A stretch of DNA of 6,290 nt, from NCBI GenBank assembly GCA_027013765.1, contig JALWGG010000282.1, positions 1 through 6,290 on the forward strand. The letters are read 5' to 3'. The notes below the pieces were generated by a model. It made no database searches. It was not told the DNA's origin and worked only from the letters and a program-made list of their open reading frames with translations. The position numbers and the translations under genes were made by a program. This document shows, piece after piece, positions 5,501 through 6,290 of this stretch. Within the stretch, counting starts at the first letter, position 1. Each line of letters opens with the position of its first letter. This DNA comes from Acidilobaceae archaeon (lineage in GTDB: Archaea; Thermoproteota; Thermoprotei_A; Sulfolobales; Acidilobaceae).

Positions 5501-6290
5501 CCCCTCCACCATCCCTACACTTATAGCCCCGGGCTAGGGGGGTTGATTGTATACTCCTACCGCTATGTACACCTGTAACCCTGACCCTTGGAATATATGT
5601 AGCCGGGTCTATATTGCATGGTATATAGTTTATCAGGGGGTAGCTTCCAGGCTGCCTCGCATAGCACGCCCCATCTATGCACTCCTCGACCCAGAGCCCG
5701 GTTAGTATCGTCCCGGGGGGTGTTATCCTCCTAAGCATCTCCCTGTCAAACCTATTCCTAACCCAGTATGTGAACGACTTGGCCGCGGCCTCGTTCCTAG
5801 GCTTGACCCCTGGCTTCATCCGGCTTGCCCTGGTGGTTGGTAGTGGCAGGATCCTCCTAATGTTCACCCTCCTAACCATTAAGCCCTTTTCAAGGATTGC
5901 CTCCAGGAACTCTCTGTTGAGCCTGTAGGTCTCCTTTGTCTCGCCCGGGAGGCCTAATATGAAGTTTATCCCCGGCAGTAGCTCCGGGAGGCCGTTGTAG
6001 CCCCGCATGCCCCCAACCCTATTCACGACCTCTATAGCAAACATGGACTCCTCGGCGGTGGTGTTCAGGTTATTTATCCTGGAGACCCTGTCGTCAGCCG
6101 TCTCAAGCCCCATAGCAGCTACATCCCCTGGAGTATGGTATTCCACGATCACCTTCAACGCGCGTAGACTCTCTTGGGGGTGCCTCGCGATCGTGCCCGG
6201 ATTCACGTTATCTATATGGAGCGTGTGGAGCCCGGGCGCGGCACCGCGTATCCCCTTGAATAGCCTCTCAAGAGCCCCTGGATCGGGTTT
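5490..6290 (-). CDS. Radical SAM protein, C-terminal part (COG1031-like; 5' end beyond the window)
   Basis: This frame is open from the window edge to a TAG at 5490-5492, giving the last 266 residues. An internal ATG is not needed, since the reading continues unbroken to base 6290. Visible motifs, numbered from the first visible residue: LHIDNVNPGTIARHP at 24-38, TPGDVAAMGLETADDRV at 53-69, NGLPELLPGINFILGLPGETKET at 99-121, then RRVNIRRILP and the post-barrel stretch PPGTILTGLWVEE with ARQPGSYPL. GLETAD and LPGET are typical of the second half of the radical SAM barrel. The whole pattern fits the archaeal COG1031 family, whose reaction is unknown. The CxxxCxxC cluster that binds the 4Fe-4S centre would lie upstream, outside the window. 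The protein stops soon after the SYPL region, without the helix-hairpin-helix tail described for this family. Confidence 0.85.
   Translation of the reverse strand, partial: KPDPGALERLFKGIRGAAPGLHTLHIDNVNPGTIARHPQESLRALKVIVEYHTPGDVAAMGLETADDRVSRINNLNTTAEESMFAIEVVNRVGGMRGYNGLPELLPGINFILGLPGETKETYRLNREFLEAILEKGLMVRRVNIRRILPLPTTRASRMKPGVKPRNEAAAKSFTYWVRNRFDREMLRRITPPGTILTGLWVEECIDGACYARQPGSYPLINYIPCNIDPATYIPRVRVTGVHSGRSIQSTPLARGYKCRDGGGVGL
5506..5510 (-). promoter_or_regulatory. Ribosome binding site favouring a TTG start for the ATP-NAD kinase-family gene
   Basis: GGTGG lies 5 nt before the TTG at 5498-5500, the same motif and spacing as at the permease. It overlaps the alternative ATG at 5510-5512. 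A TATA-like CTATAAGT (5519-5526, minus strand) lies about 23 nt from the TTG, so an internal promoter within the end of the radical SAM gene is also possible. Confidence 0.4.

Overview
The window looks like chromosomal DNA from a hyperthermophilic archaeon of the Thermoproteota (Crenarchaeota), most likely Desulfurococcales-like. The grounds are the gene families present (a HTH-phosphoribosyltransferase regulator, an archaeal A24 prepilin peptidase with its archaeal C-terminal domain, a COG3199-type ATP-NAD kinase relative and a COG1031-type radical SAM protein), the heavy use of AGG (Arg) and ATA (Ile) codons, GTG and TTG starts, and very tight gene packing. The genus cannot be fixed from the sequence. 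I see no rRNA, tRNA, CRISPR array, transposase or insertion sequence.

Left part (1-1407): the 3' end of an unidentified plus-strand gene converges on a two-gene minus-strand operon. That operon encodes a cysteine-rich orphan protein followed by a HTH-phosphoribosyltransferase regulator, with a 17-nt overlap. The convergent gap holds a perfect 14-bp inverted repeat with a smaller hairpin inside it, the most striking non-coding structure in the window.

Middle (1408-2127): a 60-bp divergent promoter region separates the orphan/regulator operon from a plus-strand prepilin (class III signal) peptidase. This peptidase has both catalytic aspartates and probably starts at a TTG at 1468.

Right part (2135-6290): five minus-strand genes lie head to tail with overlaps or gaps of at most 12 nt. 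In transcription order they are a 5'-truncated radical SAM protein, the ATP-NAD kinase-family protein, an ABC ATPase, a six-helix ABC-2-type permease, and a protein anchored at both ends with an external domain. The last three look like one export or membrane-remodelling ABC system whose third component is a surface-facing accessory subunit. The first two are probably only transcriptional neighbours.

Nothing here proves a wholly new system. The best leads are the structured convergent intergenic element, the cysteine-rich orphan tied to the PRT regulator, and the three-component ABC module.
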